Made by a program: the position numbers and the translations under genes
Shown: piece after piece, positions 36,028 through 43,468 of the stretch
Numbering within the stretch: the first letter of the stretch is position 1
Layout of the letters: each line of letters starts with the position of its first letter
NCBI GenBank assembly: GCA_017961685.1
Contig: JAGCWW010000069.1
Location: forward strand, 1 to 64,000
Direction: 5' to 3'
Origin: Acholeplasmatales bacterium
GTDB lineage: Bacteria > Bacillota_I > Bacilli_A > Acholeplasmatales > JAEDCM01
DNA length: 64,000 nucleotides
The notes under the pieces: model-generated
The model's input: only the letters and a program-made list of their open reading frames with translations
What the model was told of the DNA's origin: nothing
The model's database searches: none

Positions 36028-36397
36028 GAGTTATTACCTCCATTCCTTCACAGAATATATCATAGATTTGTGGTACCCACTTACTAAGTTTATCTATGAA
36101 TTCTTCATCATCATGATGAGCATAACCTATTTCATATAGGAATGCATGACTGATCTCATGTAACAGAGTCTGTTCAAAATAATACTCAGATGTATTATCA
36201 TCATTATAAATATGAATCTCTTTAGTATTATAATCACAGTAACCATCAACGTTTAGTTTCTCTGGTTTCTCATCATCGTCAACTTTATATTTAGCATTGC
36301 GTTCTCTCAACGCCATATTGATTTCCTTAAATTTATCCTTGTAATATACAACTGTATATGGAATGCCACATATGCTTATGGTCCCAATCTTTTGCAT
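35984..36397 (-). CDS. HExxH metallopeptidase-like protein (ImmA/IrrE-type)
   Basis: The 137-residue protein has HEISH at residues 80-84 (LLHEISHAFLYEIGY) with downstream acidic residues (HHDDEEFIDKLSKWV), a pattern of small zincins such as ImmA/IrrE. These often cut repressors or other regulators. It overlaps the GroEL-like start by 44 bases. A possible substrate is not obvious in the window. The HExxH is definite; family and activity are likely but unproved. Confidence 0.65.
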   Translation of the reverse strand: MQKIGTISICGIPYTVVYYKDKFKEINMALRERNAKYKVDDDEKPEKLNVDGYCDYNTKEIHIYNDDNTSEYYFEQTLLHEISHAFLYEIGYAHHDDEEFIDKLSKWVPQIYDIFCEGMEVITHAKNSKRSQSKKTN

Positions 36398-36552
36398 AAT
36401 TTCATTTCTCCTTCTTTATAATGTTCTGTAGTTTCAATATATACTTCTTCTACATATGGTTGGTCTAGAATTTCTTGTACTTCAGGATCATTAACGTCAT
36501 CTACGATCAGATTGATAACGTTATATTTAGTTTTAATCCTGACTCTGTACAT
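36376..36552 (-). CDS. Small acidic protein (58 aa)
   Basis: A short frame starting MYRVRIKTKYNVINLIVDDV and continuing with DVNDPEVQEILDQPYVEEVY. It fills the gap between the genes on each side, overlaps the upstream gene by 20 bases, and AAGGTTTAAG precedes the ATG. Its last codons overlap the RBS and start of the HExxH gene. No family recognised. Confidence 0.55.
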   Translation of the reverse strand: MYRVRIKTKYNVINLIVDDVNDPEVQEILDQPYVEEVYIETTEHYKEGEMKLCKRLGP

Positions 36553-36757
36553 TCTTAAACCTTATACTATCATTGATTATCTGATCCCTATGATTAATTA
36601 ATCCATATAGCTCACTAATCTTTTGGTTTAATACATCCTTAGTATTTTCTAAACCTTTTATATATTTAAGTAGTTCCTCTACTTGTGTGTATCCGATCAT
36701 AATATGCCCATTATTTAGAACACATTCTTCTAGGTTACTTATTATTTCTGGTCTCAT
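36533..36757 (-). CDS. Small helical protein (74 aa)
   Basis: The protein (MRPEIISNLEECVLNNGHIM) is mostly helical with a likely coiled coil (LLKYIKGLENTKDVLNQKIS). It overlaps the 77-residue gene upstream by 23 bases. No family recognised. Confidence 0.55.
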   Translation of the reverse strand: MRPEIISNLEECVLNNGHIMIGYTQVEELLKYIKGLENTKDVLNQKISELYGLINHRDQIINDSIRFKNVQSQD

Positions 36758-36968
36758 CTGTTACCTCCTCAATAATATATTGGATCTCTCGTTTTAAATA
36801 CAGTATTGTACATCTGAAATTTCTTTCATATACTTCAAATGAAATTGAATCTATCTTACCAAAGTAATGTGTCTCACCTGGATCCCCAGTATCCATATAG
36901 TGATCAATAACCTTAGCAATAAGTCCAATGGATAAATCTGTATTATTCTTTATAGATATCTTCGTCAT
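36735..36968 (-). CDS. Unknown small protein (77 aa)
   Basis: The protein starts MTKISIKNNTDLSIGLIAKV and has a beta-rich centre (GKIDSISFEVYERNFRCTIL). It overlaps both neighbours. No motif recognised. Confidence 0.55.
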   Translation of the reverse strand: MTKISIKNNTDLSIGLIAKVIDHYMDTGDPGETHYFGKIDSISFEVYERNFRCTILYLKREIQYIIEEVTDETRNNK

Positions 36969-37206
36969 GTTCTTGATCCCATTTCTTTATGTATTCTAAA
37001 TCTTCTGGGCTTACATGATTATTAAAGAATACATATCCACATATATTACATTTATAATAGAAGTCATGTCTATTAGCATATTTATAGCCACCATCTGAGA
37101 AGCTAGCATCCCAAGCAAATAATTTTTTATGCTTGTGATCTGTGAATACTTCACATATTGGTTTAAGAAATCTATTATAATCCCACGGATTCTTCTTTCT
37201 TTTCAT
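36943..37206 (-). CDS. Small CxxC protein (87 aa)
   Basis: The basic protein begins MKRKKNPWDYNRFLKPICEV and has YKCNICGYVFFNNHVSPEDL near the C-terminus: a CxxC knuckle with a His a few residues on, suggestive of a zinc-binding half. Its start overlaps the end of the 43-residue membrane peptide gene. The family is unknown. Confidence 0.6.
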   Translation of the reverse strand: MKRKKNPWDYNRFLKPICEVFTDHKHKKLFAWDASFSDGGYKYANRHDFYYKCNICGYVFFNNHVSPEDLEYIKKWDQEHDEDIYKE

Positions 37207-37306
37207 CTTTCTCCTCCAACTTTTCCATTAATATATTTTGCTGGATCACTATTGTGATCATAAGAGCATAGTGAAATAACACTAAGCACATAAATATTAT
37301 GAACAT
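37175..37306 (-). CDS. 43-residue membrane peptide
   Basis: The peptide starts MFIIFMCLVLFHYALMITIV, a transmembrane segment, followed by a charged tail (LMEKLEEKDEKKEESVGL). GGGGAGGTACAAAT gives a very good ribosome site. It overlaps genes on both sides by 10 and 32 bases. Function unknown. Confidence 0.6.
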   Translation of the reverse strand: MFIIFMCLVLFHYALMITIVIQQNILMEKLEEKDEKKEESVGL

Positions 37307-37548
37307 ATTTGTACCTCCCCTTGGTACTCAATGTATAAAACATCTTTCCCTGACCAGTCTTTACTGATCCTTACTTTATGCCATGTGCTATGATATTTGA
37401 ATCTACCTAGCACTTCTAGTAGGACAATCCCCTGAATGTTACCGTCACATAAAACTTTTGTGACTCTAAAACTACTGATACATTTTTTAAAGTTATCAAT
37501 AGTTCCTTCAAATTCATAGTAACCTTCATTAATTATCCTCTGTATCAT
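37297..37548 (-). CDS. Unknown small protein after groES (83 aa)
   Basis: The beta-rich protein begins MIQRIINEGYYEFEGTIDNF and overlaps the GroES-like gene by 20 bases. The ribosome site is weak, suggesting reinitiation after groES. No family recognised. Confidence 0.5.
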   Translation of the reverse strand: MIQRIINEGYYEFEGTIDNFKKCISSFRVTKVLCDGNIQGIVLLEVLGRFKYHSTWHKVRISKDWSGKDVLYIEYQGEVQICS

Positions 37549-37789
37549 CTTCGTATGCTAATACGTCATCCATATCTAGGATGGCATAATTACTCCCTTC
37601 ATATGAAACTGGGTTTGCAGCATAAAGAGGGTAATATATAATCTTACCCTTAAGTTCCCCATCAAGTACAGTACCAGATACGATATCTTTTCTGCTTTGA
37701 GTTTCATTATTAATTTGAATGCCGTTACCTAAGCTTGTCATGCTAGTTCTTGGTTGAACTAACAACTTCTTATTCAGTACTTTTAACAT
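37529..37789 (-). CDS. groES: GroES-like co-chaperonin
   Basis: The 86-residue protein resembles GroES: VLNKKLLVQPRTSMTSLGNG at the start, then IVSGTVLDGELKGKIIYYPL and a C-terminal ILDMDDVLAYEDD that mirrors the GroES end (ESDILA). The mobile loop position is taken by GNGIQINNETQSRKD. GroES caps the GroEL ring. Being first in the chaperonin operon, with groEL four to seven small genes downstream, it supports a dedicated phage chaperonin system. Together with the divergent GroEL this is a confident but pattern-based call. Confidence 0.75.
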   Translation of the reverse strand: MLKVLNKKLLVQPRTSMTSLGNGIQINNETQSRKDIVSGTVLDGELKGKIIYYPLYAANPVSYEGSNYAILDMDDVLAYEDDTEDN

Positions 37790-37821
37790 ATCTCTTTTCC
37801 TCCTTGGTTATCCTTGATTTA

Positions 37822-37864
37822 ATTATACCATAAAAAAGAAAAAAGACAAGAATGAATCTTGTCT
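37822..37864 (-). terminator. Terminator with overlapping promoter before groES
   Basis: On the minus strand AGACAAG-ATTCATT-CTTGTCT (37844-37864) is followed by TTTTTTCTTTTTT, ending the virion-protein operon just at its stop codon. The 3' stem arm also provides TTGTCT (37844-37849), 16 bases before a perfect TATAAT (37822-37827), so the same bases can act as the groES operon promoter. Confidence 0.65.
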
Positions 37865-39149
37865 ATTTAGGAGTCTTGCCTAGATTTTTAAATGTTTTAC
37901 TACTTGTAATTTTATATCTGTAACCATCACCATAATCATAGGTGTCATTTGTTCCAGCAACAAGTGTACCTTTTGTCATAATATCTTGAAGTTGAGTAAT
38001 AGTTCCTAATGTACGCTGTGCTTTAACACCAGCCCAACTTGCACTAGCTGCACTAGCTGCTGCCTTGTTTGCTTGTTCTTGTAGTTTCTCCATCACTTTA
38101 TTATTTCTTATTGTTTCTTCTTGTGATAATAAAGATAACGTTTTAACTCCACGTAGTTCAGAAATTATTTTAGGATTTCCATTTTTATCTTTTACAGTAT
38201 TACCATCAGAATCTGTTTCATATCTATAACCAGTTTGGAAACCAAGAGATTTATAGTAAGCTTCAGCATTTATATTAACCTGATTAGCTCTTTCCTTAGC
38301 TTCCTCAGTAGAATTTGGATCAGCTAAAATTTTATTAGCTATTTCTTGTTGTTTCATCATTTCGCTAGCTTCAGGTTCTATATAGAATCCAGTTATGCTA
38401 GCTTCATCTAGTGCTTGTTGTACAGCATCTTGATAATATTGTAGAGCTAAAGCTTTTTGATTAGCTTCTGCATACATTCTAGCTACCCCAAGCTTAGTCT
38501 CAACTCCATAACGTTGAGCTTCATCTTTAGTATACATGTTAGCTGCAGTCTCAGCTTGAAGGAATGCAACTTGTAGATCACTAGCTGTCTTAGCTCCACC
38601 AGTCCAACCCATTTTATCTTGAGTTTGGTTTGCACTGTATCTAGCACCAAAGTATTCATTCCAAGCTTGGCTTGCTGCAGCATCAAGAGCTACTTTATTT
38701 TGAACACTTTCATATCTAGCTGTAGCTTCTTGTTGATTATAGTCTAGCTGCGCCATGTCAGCTGCTAGTTTGTTCCAACTATAATCTTCTTTATCGTTTG
38801 CTTTGTAACCATCAGCCATTTTATATTCAGCATCCCATGTAGCTGATATAGTTTTTCCATTACCAGCTTGGGCAGTAGATGTTGTAACAGAAGTATCATA
38901 AGCTTTACGATTCTGAGAATTATAACTAAATGTTTTCTCAGCTTCTGGTCTATTCATTGTATTCAATGATATATCTGCTGCATGATCTGGTTCAGCAACA
39001 ACAGCTGTGCTTATAGCTCCACTTGGAGGTTGTTCATTCTGATTATTAACAGTCACATTTGTGTTATTAATTTGTGTATCTGCATCTTGAACAGGATTTC
39101 CTCCTGCATCTTGAACTACATTAGCTGCAGTTTGATCATCATTATCCAT
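37863..39149 (-). CDS. Probable virion-associated protein, paralogue of the 39149 product
   Basis: The protein has 428 residues. The first 130 are low-complexity, Asn/Thr/Gln-rich. The rest is helical, with LQYYQDAVQQALDEASITGF, NKILADPNSTEEAKERANQV and SQEETIRNNKVMEKLQEQAN. These correspond in order to the segment at residues of about 170-290 of the next larger protein (YYRAAQEKAIAEGELTGWYM, ILENPDATPEEKAKADRI, NYEETVRHNKVTERLQKQAN). So the two come from a duplication. A role as internal or ejection protein is inferred from size, Ala-rich helices and operon position. The terminator overlaps the stop. Confidence 0.65.
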   Translation of the reverse strand: MDNDDQTAANVVQDAGGNPVQDADTQINNTNVTVNNQNEQPPSGAISTAVVAEPDHAADISLNTMNRPEAEKTFSYNSQNRKAYDTSVTTSTAQAGNGKTISATWDAEYKMADGYKANDKEDYSWNKLAADMAQLDYNQQEATARYESVQNKVALDAAASQAWNEYFGARYSANQTQDKMGWTGGAKTASDLQVAFLQAETAANMYTKDEAQRYGVETKLGVARMYAEANQKALALQYYQDAVQQALDEASITGFYIEPEASEMMKQQEIANKILADPNSTEEAKERANQVNINAEAYYKSLGFQTGYRYETDSDGNTVKDKNGNPKIISELRGVKTLSLLSQEETIRNNKVMEKLQEQANKAAASAASASWAGVKAQRTLGTITQLQDIMTKGTLVAGTNDTYDYGDGYRYKITSSKTFKNLGKTPK

Positions 39150-41629
39150 TATTTCTTACCTCCTTTTGTATTAGGTTTTTGTTCATTATATTCATTTGGT
39201 TTTTGTTCATTATAATTATTAAGATTATTATTATCAGAAGTAAAGTCTACCTCACCTAAATTTACTGGAGTTCCTTCTGGTTTGTCTTCTATATTTGTAT
39301 TATGTTGTTCAAAAGTTTCATACGTTGAACCCTCAGCTGATGGATTATCTAATAAATTTGGTGAAGAGGCAGATGCAGTTCCTCCTGGAGCCTTTGTATA
39401 ATCTTTTTTGTTTTTATCATTAGTTGTTTTTACTTCTGTTGTACTTGATTCTAATACTTCTTGTGTTGGTGTTTTAGAAGCATAACCCAATATAGCTTTT
39501 TCAAATTCTTCTCTTGTTTTAAATGGTGTTTTACTAAAATCTAATTTATTTAAATCATCTCTTGATAGTGTATAAGTAATGGTTTTAGTATCCTGCCCTA
39601 ATAAATGCATAAGATCATTATTAGTTGGATCAAAGTCATCACCAAATAAGAATTTTTCAACAGCATTTGCATCTCTACCACCAAAAGCTGTTTTAGATTC
39701 TTCAGAAAATCCAAAACCAACTGGACTTTCTACAGTATATACACAAGGTGCTACAGGATTCTCAGGATCTAAATAGACGTTTACTTTATAGTTACCTGGT
39801 CTTTTGTCATCCGGAAAAGTAATCTCAGTATTTATTAAAGAATTTTTTACATTAACATTTGCATCAATTCTTTGTCTATCTTTTCCATTTTTTATATCAT
39901 TTTTAACAATCTTGTCTTCATCTATTTCTTTAAGTGTTCCATTTTTTAATTCAAATGTGTTACCTTCTTCATCAAGTAATATGTTATTACCTTTTTTACT
40001 TGAGTAACCATATTTTATTTTATATTTTCCTTTAGTAACATATTTATCAATAGCTTTTTTATCTTTATCAGACCCAAATGTAAGATTATCATATTTTATT
40101 GGGGCATCTTTTGATACATTTGAATTAATTAAACCCTCTCCGATTTTTAATACTCTACCATCTGTATCTTTTAGTGTTCCAGTACCTAAAGTTCTTGAAA
40201 CATCTTCTCTTTTTAACCAAGTATCTACTGAAATACCATTTTCAAATTTAGTATTAGCATCTGTAATTTGAACAGACCCACCTTCTTTAGTTGTTGTATA
40301 TAAATATGTTCCATCTGAAGTAGATAACCAGTAAACATCCCCAGTTATTTCAGAACCAGATATTGTTGTACCATCTGCTAAAGTAATTTTAGTTCCAGGC
40401 TCTAATTTAAATGTTAATTTATTCATTTGATCTAAAGTTATATGATGTGTACCATTTTCACCCATTGTATTTTTAACAATACCATTTCCTACACTTGTTT
40501 CATATGCATGTTCCAGTTCAGAGAAATTAACATCATGTATTTTTGCCATTTGTTTTGCAGTTCCATCAACCCAAGCCATATCTCGTGTCTCAGAAAATTT
40601 ATAAAAGCCTTTCCAAGCATCATGTTCATTAAGATATTGAAACAAATCACTATTAGTTGCTCTTCTTTCTGCATTAGTATGTCCAATTACACCATTGTCA
40701 TCTAAGTCAGCTCTCCAAACTAATTCAAGTTCGGCTATATCCCATAATGTTGCAGCTAAAGATGCTGCGGCTGCTGATCCTGAAGCTGCATTAGCTTGTT
40801 TTTGAAGACGTTCTGTTACTTTATTATGACGAACTGTTTCTTCATAGTTCATCATACCTAAAGTTTTAATTCCTTGTGTACCAATCTTATTAGCACCAAA
40901 CCAGTCTTCTACAGTTCCTTTTATACGATCAGCTTTTGCTTTTTCTTCTGGAGTTGCGTCTGGATTTTCTAGAATATTCATAGCAATTGTATATTGCCCT
41001 AACATGTAACGTCCTTCAGCTGGCATGTACCATCCTGTTAATTCTCCTTCAGCAATTGCTTTTTCTTGAGCAGCTCTATAATAATTATAAGCTGTCTCTT
41101 TATCTTTCTTAGCAGCGTAAGCTCTAGCTGTTGCAAGATTATTATCAAAATAATATTTTTGTAGATCTAATGCATCATACATTTCTTCATTGATTAGAAC
41201 ATTTAAGAAACTCATTTGGTTCTTAACATCATTCATTGCTCCACCAACCCAGTATGATCCTACTTCATCTACATCATAATCATAATCTTTAAGAAAGAAA
41301 TTTCTCATTGCAGATCCAGAATTTTCAACAAGATTAGTATCATGTTCATGTGTTACTATATTATCATAAACATTATCAGTTAAAGATTTGTTTGGATCTA
41401 TTATAATATTATCAGTTGGTTCTGTAGGATTGGTAACTGTAGGATCTGTTACATTATTAGTTATATCAATATTATTATATGTAACATTATTATCCATTTG
41501 AGTTGGAGTCTCTATTACTTGACTTCCATCGGCTATATCTGTATTAGTAGTTACAATTCCAGTATCTGTAGGTGTTACAGTTGATTCAACTATCGTTGGT
41601 TCCCCAGCTGTAGTTAAATTTTCATCCAT
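39149..41629 (-). CDS. Probable virion-associated protein, larger paralogue (826 aa)
   Basis: The start ATG 41629 follows AGGAGGTG; a GTG at 41638 is in frame but would overlap that site. The first 110 residues are Thr/Asn/Asp-rich and probably disordered. A helical domain shared with the next gene follows (MNYEETVRHNKVTERLQKQA), then a beta-rich part (KLEPGTKITLADGTTISGSE, GKYKIKYGYSSKKGNNILLD) that may form repeated strands, and an Asn/Lys-rich tail. It is coupled to the 428-residue gene by TAATG. No enzyme motif was seen. A structural or ejected role is likely but inferred. Confidence 0.6.
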   Translation of the reverse strand: MDENLTTAGEPTIVESTVTPTDTGIVTTNTDIADGSQVIETPTQMDNNVTYNNIDITNNVTDPTVTNPTEPTDNIIIDPNKSLTDNVYDNIVTHEHDTNLVENSGSAMRNFFLKDYDYDVDEVGSYWVGGAMNDVKNQMSFLNVLINEEMYDALDLQKYYFDNNLATARAYAAKKDKETAYNYYRAAQEKAIAEGELTGWYMPAEGRYMLGQYTIAMNILENPDATPEEKAKADRIKGTVEDWFGANKIGTQGIKTLGMMNYEETVRHNKVTERLQKQANAASGSAAAASLAATLWDIAELELVWRADLDDNGVIGHTNAERRATNSDLFQYLNEHDAWKGFYKFSETRDMAWVDGTAKQMAKIHDVNFSELEHAYETSVGNGIVKNTMGENGTHHITLDQMNKLTFKLEPGTKITLADGTTISGSEITGDVYWLSTSDGTYLYTTTKEGGSVQITDANTKFENGISVDTWLKREDVSRTLGTGTLKDTDGRVLKIGEGLINSNVSKDAPIKYDNLTFGSDKDKKAIDKYVTKGKYKIKYGYSSKKGNNILLDEEGNTFELKNGTLKEIDEDKIVKNDIKNGKDRQRIDANVNVKNSLINTEITFPDDKRPGNYKVNVYLDPENPVAPCVYTVESPVGFGFSEESKTAFGGRDANAVEKFLFGDDFDPTNNDLMHLLGQDTKTITYTLSRDDLNKLDFSKTPFKTREEFEKAILGYASKTPTQEVLESSTTEVKTTNDKNKKDYTKAPGGTASASSPNLLDNPSAEGSTYETFEQHNTNIEDKPEGTPVNLGEVDFTSDNNNLNNYNEQKPNEYNEQKPNTKGGKK

Positions 41630-41630
41630 A

Positions 41631-42338
41631 CTATACACCTCCTAATGGTAAATCTGTTCCTTCCATTGCACCATTTCCACCTAATGCCCCACTGGCATCC
41701 TCAGGTGATAATTGTTCTTGTCCAGGAATAGGTTCCCCAGTTGGTCCTGGAATTACATCTCCACCTTGATCTTGTGGAGCTTCCTTTTTACTAGGCCCAG
41801 CTTGTCTTCTTCCTGGTTGAGTTAGATTACGAATAGTCTCTTGTTCTCTAGGATCAAGTTTACTAATCTCACCTTCCCAATCAACTTTAGGAATTGGTTC
41901 ATCTGTGAAATCTCCTGTAGTTAAATCAAACCCATCTCCAATAGCATCTGCTACTGACATCCATCCTTTAGGAGTTTCAATAGCTACACTTGTAGGATCT
42001 TTAAGAGCTTTATCTAAAAGTTCTTTTTGATATTTTTCAGCCATTTGGCCTGATCCAGATTCTAAAACTTTAAGAAGTTCTGTAGCTGTTGGTTTATCTT
42101 TAACATCACGATCATTATCATCTGTAGTTTTATCTATAGATAACATAGGATCTGCATCTGCAGATGTTGGAGAATACATCATACTATCTAGTAATTCTTT
42201 TTCTGCATCTTCGTCTTTTGGTTTATCTTTTGGTTTTGTTGGAGTGTCTTCTCCACCTGGAGTTAAAGGTCCTTTTGGTTCTTGACCAGTTGGCATAGCT
42301 CCTTGTAATTCCTCAGGATTCATCTCTTCGTTTGGCAT
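41631..42338 (-). CDS. Acidic, Pro/Gly-rich protein (235 aa), possible virion protein
   Basis: The protein is acidic and low-complexity at both ends (GPLTPGGEDTPTKPKDKPKD and PGPTGEPIPGQEQLSPEDAS). The central part has MAEKYQKELLDKALKDPTSV and GWMSVADAIGDGFDLTTGDF. It sits at the head of the virion-protein operon. AAAGGAGGAATATTTATT precedes the start. No family recognised; a linker or scaffold-type virion component is possible. Confidence 0.55.
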   Translation of the reverse strand: MPNEEMNPEELQGAMPTGQEPKGPLTPGGEDTPTKPKDKPKDEDAEKELLDSMMYSPTSADADPMLSIDKTTDDNDRDVKDKPTATELLKVLESGSGQMAEKYQKELLDKALKDPTSVAIETPKGWMSVADAIGDGFDLTTGDFTDEPIPKVDWEGEISKLDPREQETIRNLTQPGRRQAGPSKKEAPQDQGGDVIPGPTGEPIPGQEQLSPEDASGALGGNGAMEGTDLPLGGV

Positions 42339-42562
42339 AATAAATATTCCTCCTTTATTATATTATTTTCTTTATCAATGATACCATGGCTGCGTGCCAC
42401 ATTAGCCATAATAACATGTGATTTATTATTGGGATCATAATCTCCTCTAGATATCACTCGAGTAATATATACAAGAGCTCGATCAAGATTATTAGCTTTA
42501 TTAATCTTTCTTGTTTGTATTCTTCTTGGTCTTTTAACCTTAAAAGTTAATGAATCTATCAT
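42320..42562 (-). CDS. Small basic protein opening the minus-strand operon (80 aa)
   Basis: A basic protein (MIDSLTFKVKRPRRIQTRKI) with a helical middle (RALVYITRVISRGDYDPNNK). The start lies downstream of a TTGAGT/TATAAT promoter, with a weak ribosome site, and the stop (TGA) overlaps the next gene by 19 bases. It is divergent from the terminase small subunit. A nucleic-acid-binding role is plausible from charge only. Confidence 0.55.
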   Translation of the reverse strand: MIDSLTFKVKRPRRIQTRKINKANNLDRALVYITRVISRGDYDPNNKSHVIMANVARSHGIIDKENNIIKEEYLLCQTKR

Positions 42563-42578
42563 AGTTTCACCCGTCTAC

Positions 42579-42607
42579 ATTATATCATACTAGAAAAAAT
42601 TACTCAA
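42579..42607 (-). promoter_or_regulatory. Sigma70-type promoter for the virion-protein operon
   Basis: On the minus strand TTGAGT (42602-42607), 17 bases, then a perfect TATAAT (42579-42584), 17 bases before the ATG at 42562. Confidence 0.55.
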
Positions 42608-42619
42608 TAATGCTATAAT
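42591..42619 (+). promoter_or_regulatory. Divergent promoter for the terminase small subunit
   Basis: A perfect TATAAT at 42614-42619 lies 20 bases upstream of the ATG. The best -35 is weak (TAGAAA at 17 bases). It interleaves with the minus-strand promoter, so the two operons may compete. Confidence 0.5.
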
Positions 42620-42639
42620 GTATTTAAAGGAGTGATACT

Positions 42640-43269
42640 ATGCAAAGATCTTTTACTCCTGAGATAATTTCAACCAAGGAGAACCTACTCTCTGCTTTAC
42701 GTAATGGAGATATTAAAACAAGTAAGTATAATCTATTAAATGAAGAAGAGAAACTCTTCGTTGAACTAATTGTCTTTGGAGATTATAATGCAGAGCAAGC
42801 AATGATGTCCCTTCGAGGGGAAAACTATCACCGTGGAATGGGAAGTAGAATGTGTGCTCGTCCTAATGTGGCCGAAGCTTTAGAGGAACTATCATTTAAA
42901 AAGAATAAAAAGTTTATGGCAGAAATTTCTGCATCAAGGGACATGGCCCTTCGTAAACTTATGTATATTATGAATACAACTGAGGATGAGGGAGTTGCAG
43001 CAGCCTGTGCTAAAACAATTTTAGACAAAGCTGAAAAGATTACATCTGAAAAAGATGCACGTGATGCAGTAAATGCTGTACAGTTTAATATTAACTTGGC
43101 TCCTCAGCCTGTAGATATATCACAGCCTAAAGTAGATTTGGATGGACCTATTATTCAAGATACTAAGGAATATAATAAAGCAATTGATGCTACAATTGAT
43201 AATAGACCTAAAGCATCTGGCCTAGATTTTAAACTAAACTATCAAAACATTGATAATTATAGCAGATAA
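42640..43269 (+). CDS. terS: Terminase small subunit
   Basis: This 209-residue protein shows the TerS DNA-binding pattern: LNEEEKLFVELIVFGDYNAE, then MSLRGENYHRGMGSRMCARP and NVAEALEELSFKK. A helical oligomerisation region follows (AISASRDMALRKLMYI type, then GVAAACAKTILDKAEKIT) and a flexible Pro/Asp-rich C-terminus. TerS recognises the packaging site and passes DNA to TerL. It is unusual that it is 37 kb from terL and on the opposite strand. A promoter and a strong terminator flank it. AAAGGAGTGATACT precedes the start. Confidence 0.75.
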   Translation: MQRSFTPEIISTKENLLSALRNGDIKTSKYNLLNEEEKLFVELIVFGDYNAEQAMMSLRGENYHRGMGSRMCARPNVAEALEELSFKKNKKFMAEISASRDMALRKLMYIMNTTEDEGVAAACAKTILDKAEKITSEKDARDAVNAVQFNINLAPQPVDISQPKVDLDGPIIQDTKEYNKAIDATIDNRPKASGLDFKLNYQNIDNYSR

Positions 43270-43278
43270 TGTTATAAT
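43250..43278 (+). promoter_or_regulatory. Strong promoter inside the end of terS
   Basis: TTGATA (43250-43255), 17 bases, then a perfect TATAAT (43273-43278). The next plus-strand element is not a gene but a 60-base stretch that ends in a terminator, so this promoter seems to make a short RNA. Confidence 0.65.
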
Positions 43279-43284
43279 GTTCTT

Positions 43285-43349
43285 GAGAAATGTACTAATG
43301 TTTCTCCTTTCTGCTAAGATCAGCCGACCAATCCCGGCTGGTTTTAGTT
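43285..43349 (+). ncRNA. Candidate small RNA with anti-Shine-Dalgarno tract
   Basis: Starting 7 bases after the TATAAT box, the RNA would begin with a hairpin: GAGAAA (43285-43290) with TTTCTC (43301-43306). Then comes CTTTCTGCTAAGAT and a terminator hairpin. The tract TTTCTCCTTTCT (43301-43312) is complementary to AGAAAGGAGAAA, the ribosome site of the Sak4-like gene (12 bases), and to 10-11 bases of the sites before 22884, 23652, 24699 and ssb. It has no ORF. Because many sites here are variants of AAAGGAG, the match alone does not prove targeting. Confidence 0.5.
43321..43345 (+). terminator. Rho-independent terminator after terS and the small RNA
   Basis: CAGCCG (43321-43326) pairs with CGGCTG (43335-43340), followed by GTTTTAGTTT. 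It is the most GC-rich stem nearby. Confidence 0.7.
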
Positions 43350-43351
43350 TG

Positions 43352-43379
43352 CAAAAGAAAAGAACTCTTTCGAGTTCCT
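43352..43379 (-). terminator. Terminator of the minus-strand replication operon
   Basis: On the minus strand GAACTC-GAAA-GAGTTC (43362-43377) is followed by TTTTCTTTTGC. It lies about 90 bases past the stop at 43469. A second small stem GAGTAG/CTACTC is at 43441-43456. Confidence 0.6.
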
Positions 43380-43468
43380 TCCTCGTACTGTTGAAGATGA
43401 CATTAGATCAAACAACAATAACAAGACTTTTAACCAAGAGGAGTAGTTTCCTACTCGTCATAAGTATA

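Noticed and set aside
43256..43320. A minus-strand gene starting after AGAAAGGAGAAAC (complement of 43301-43313).
   Set aside because: No ATG, GTG or TTG with an open frame follows at a suitable distance, so the purine run is not acting as a ribosome site on that strand.
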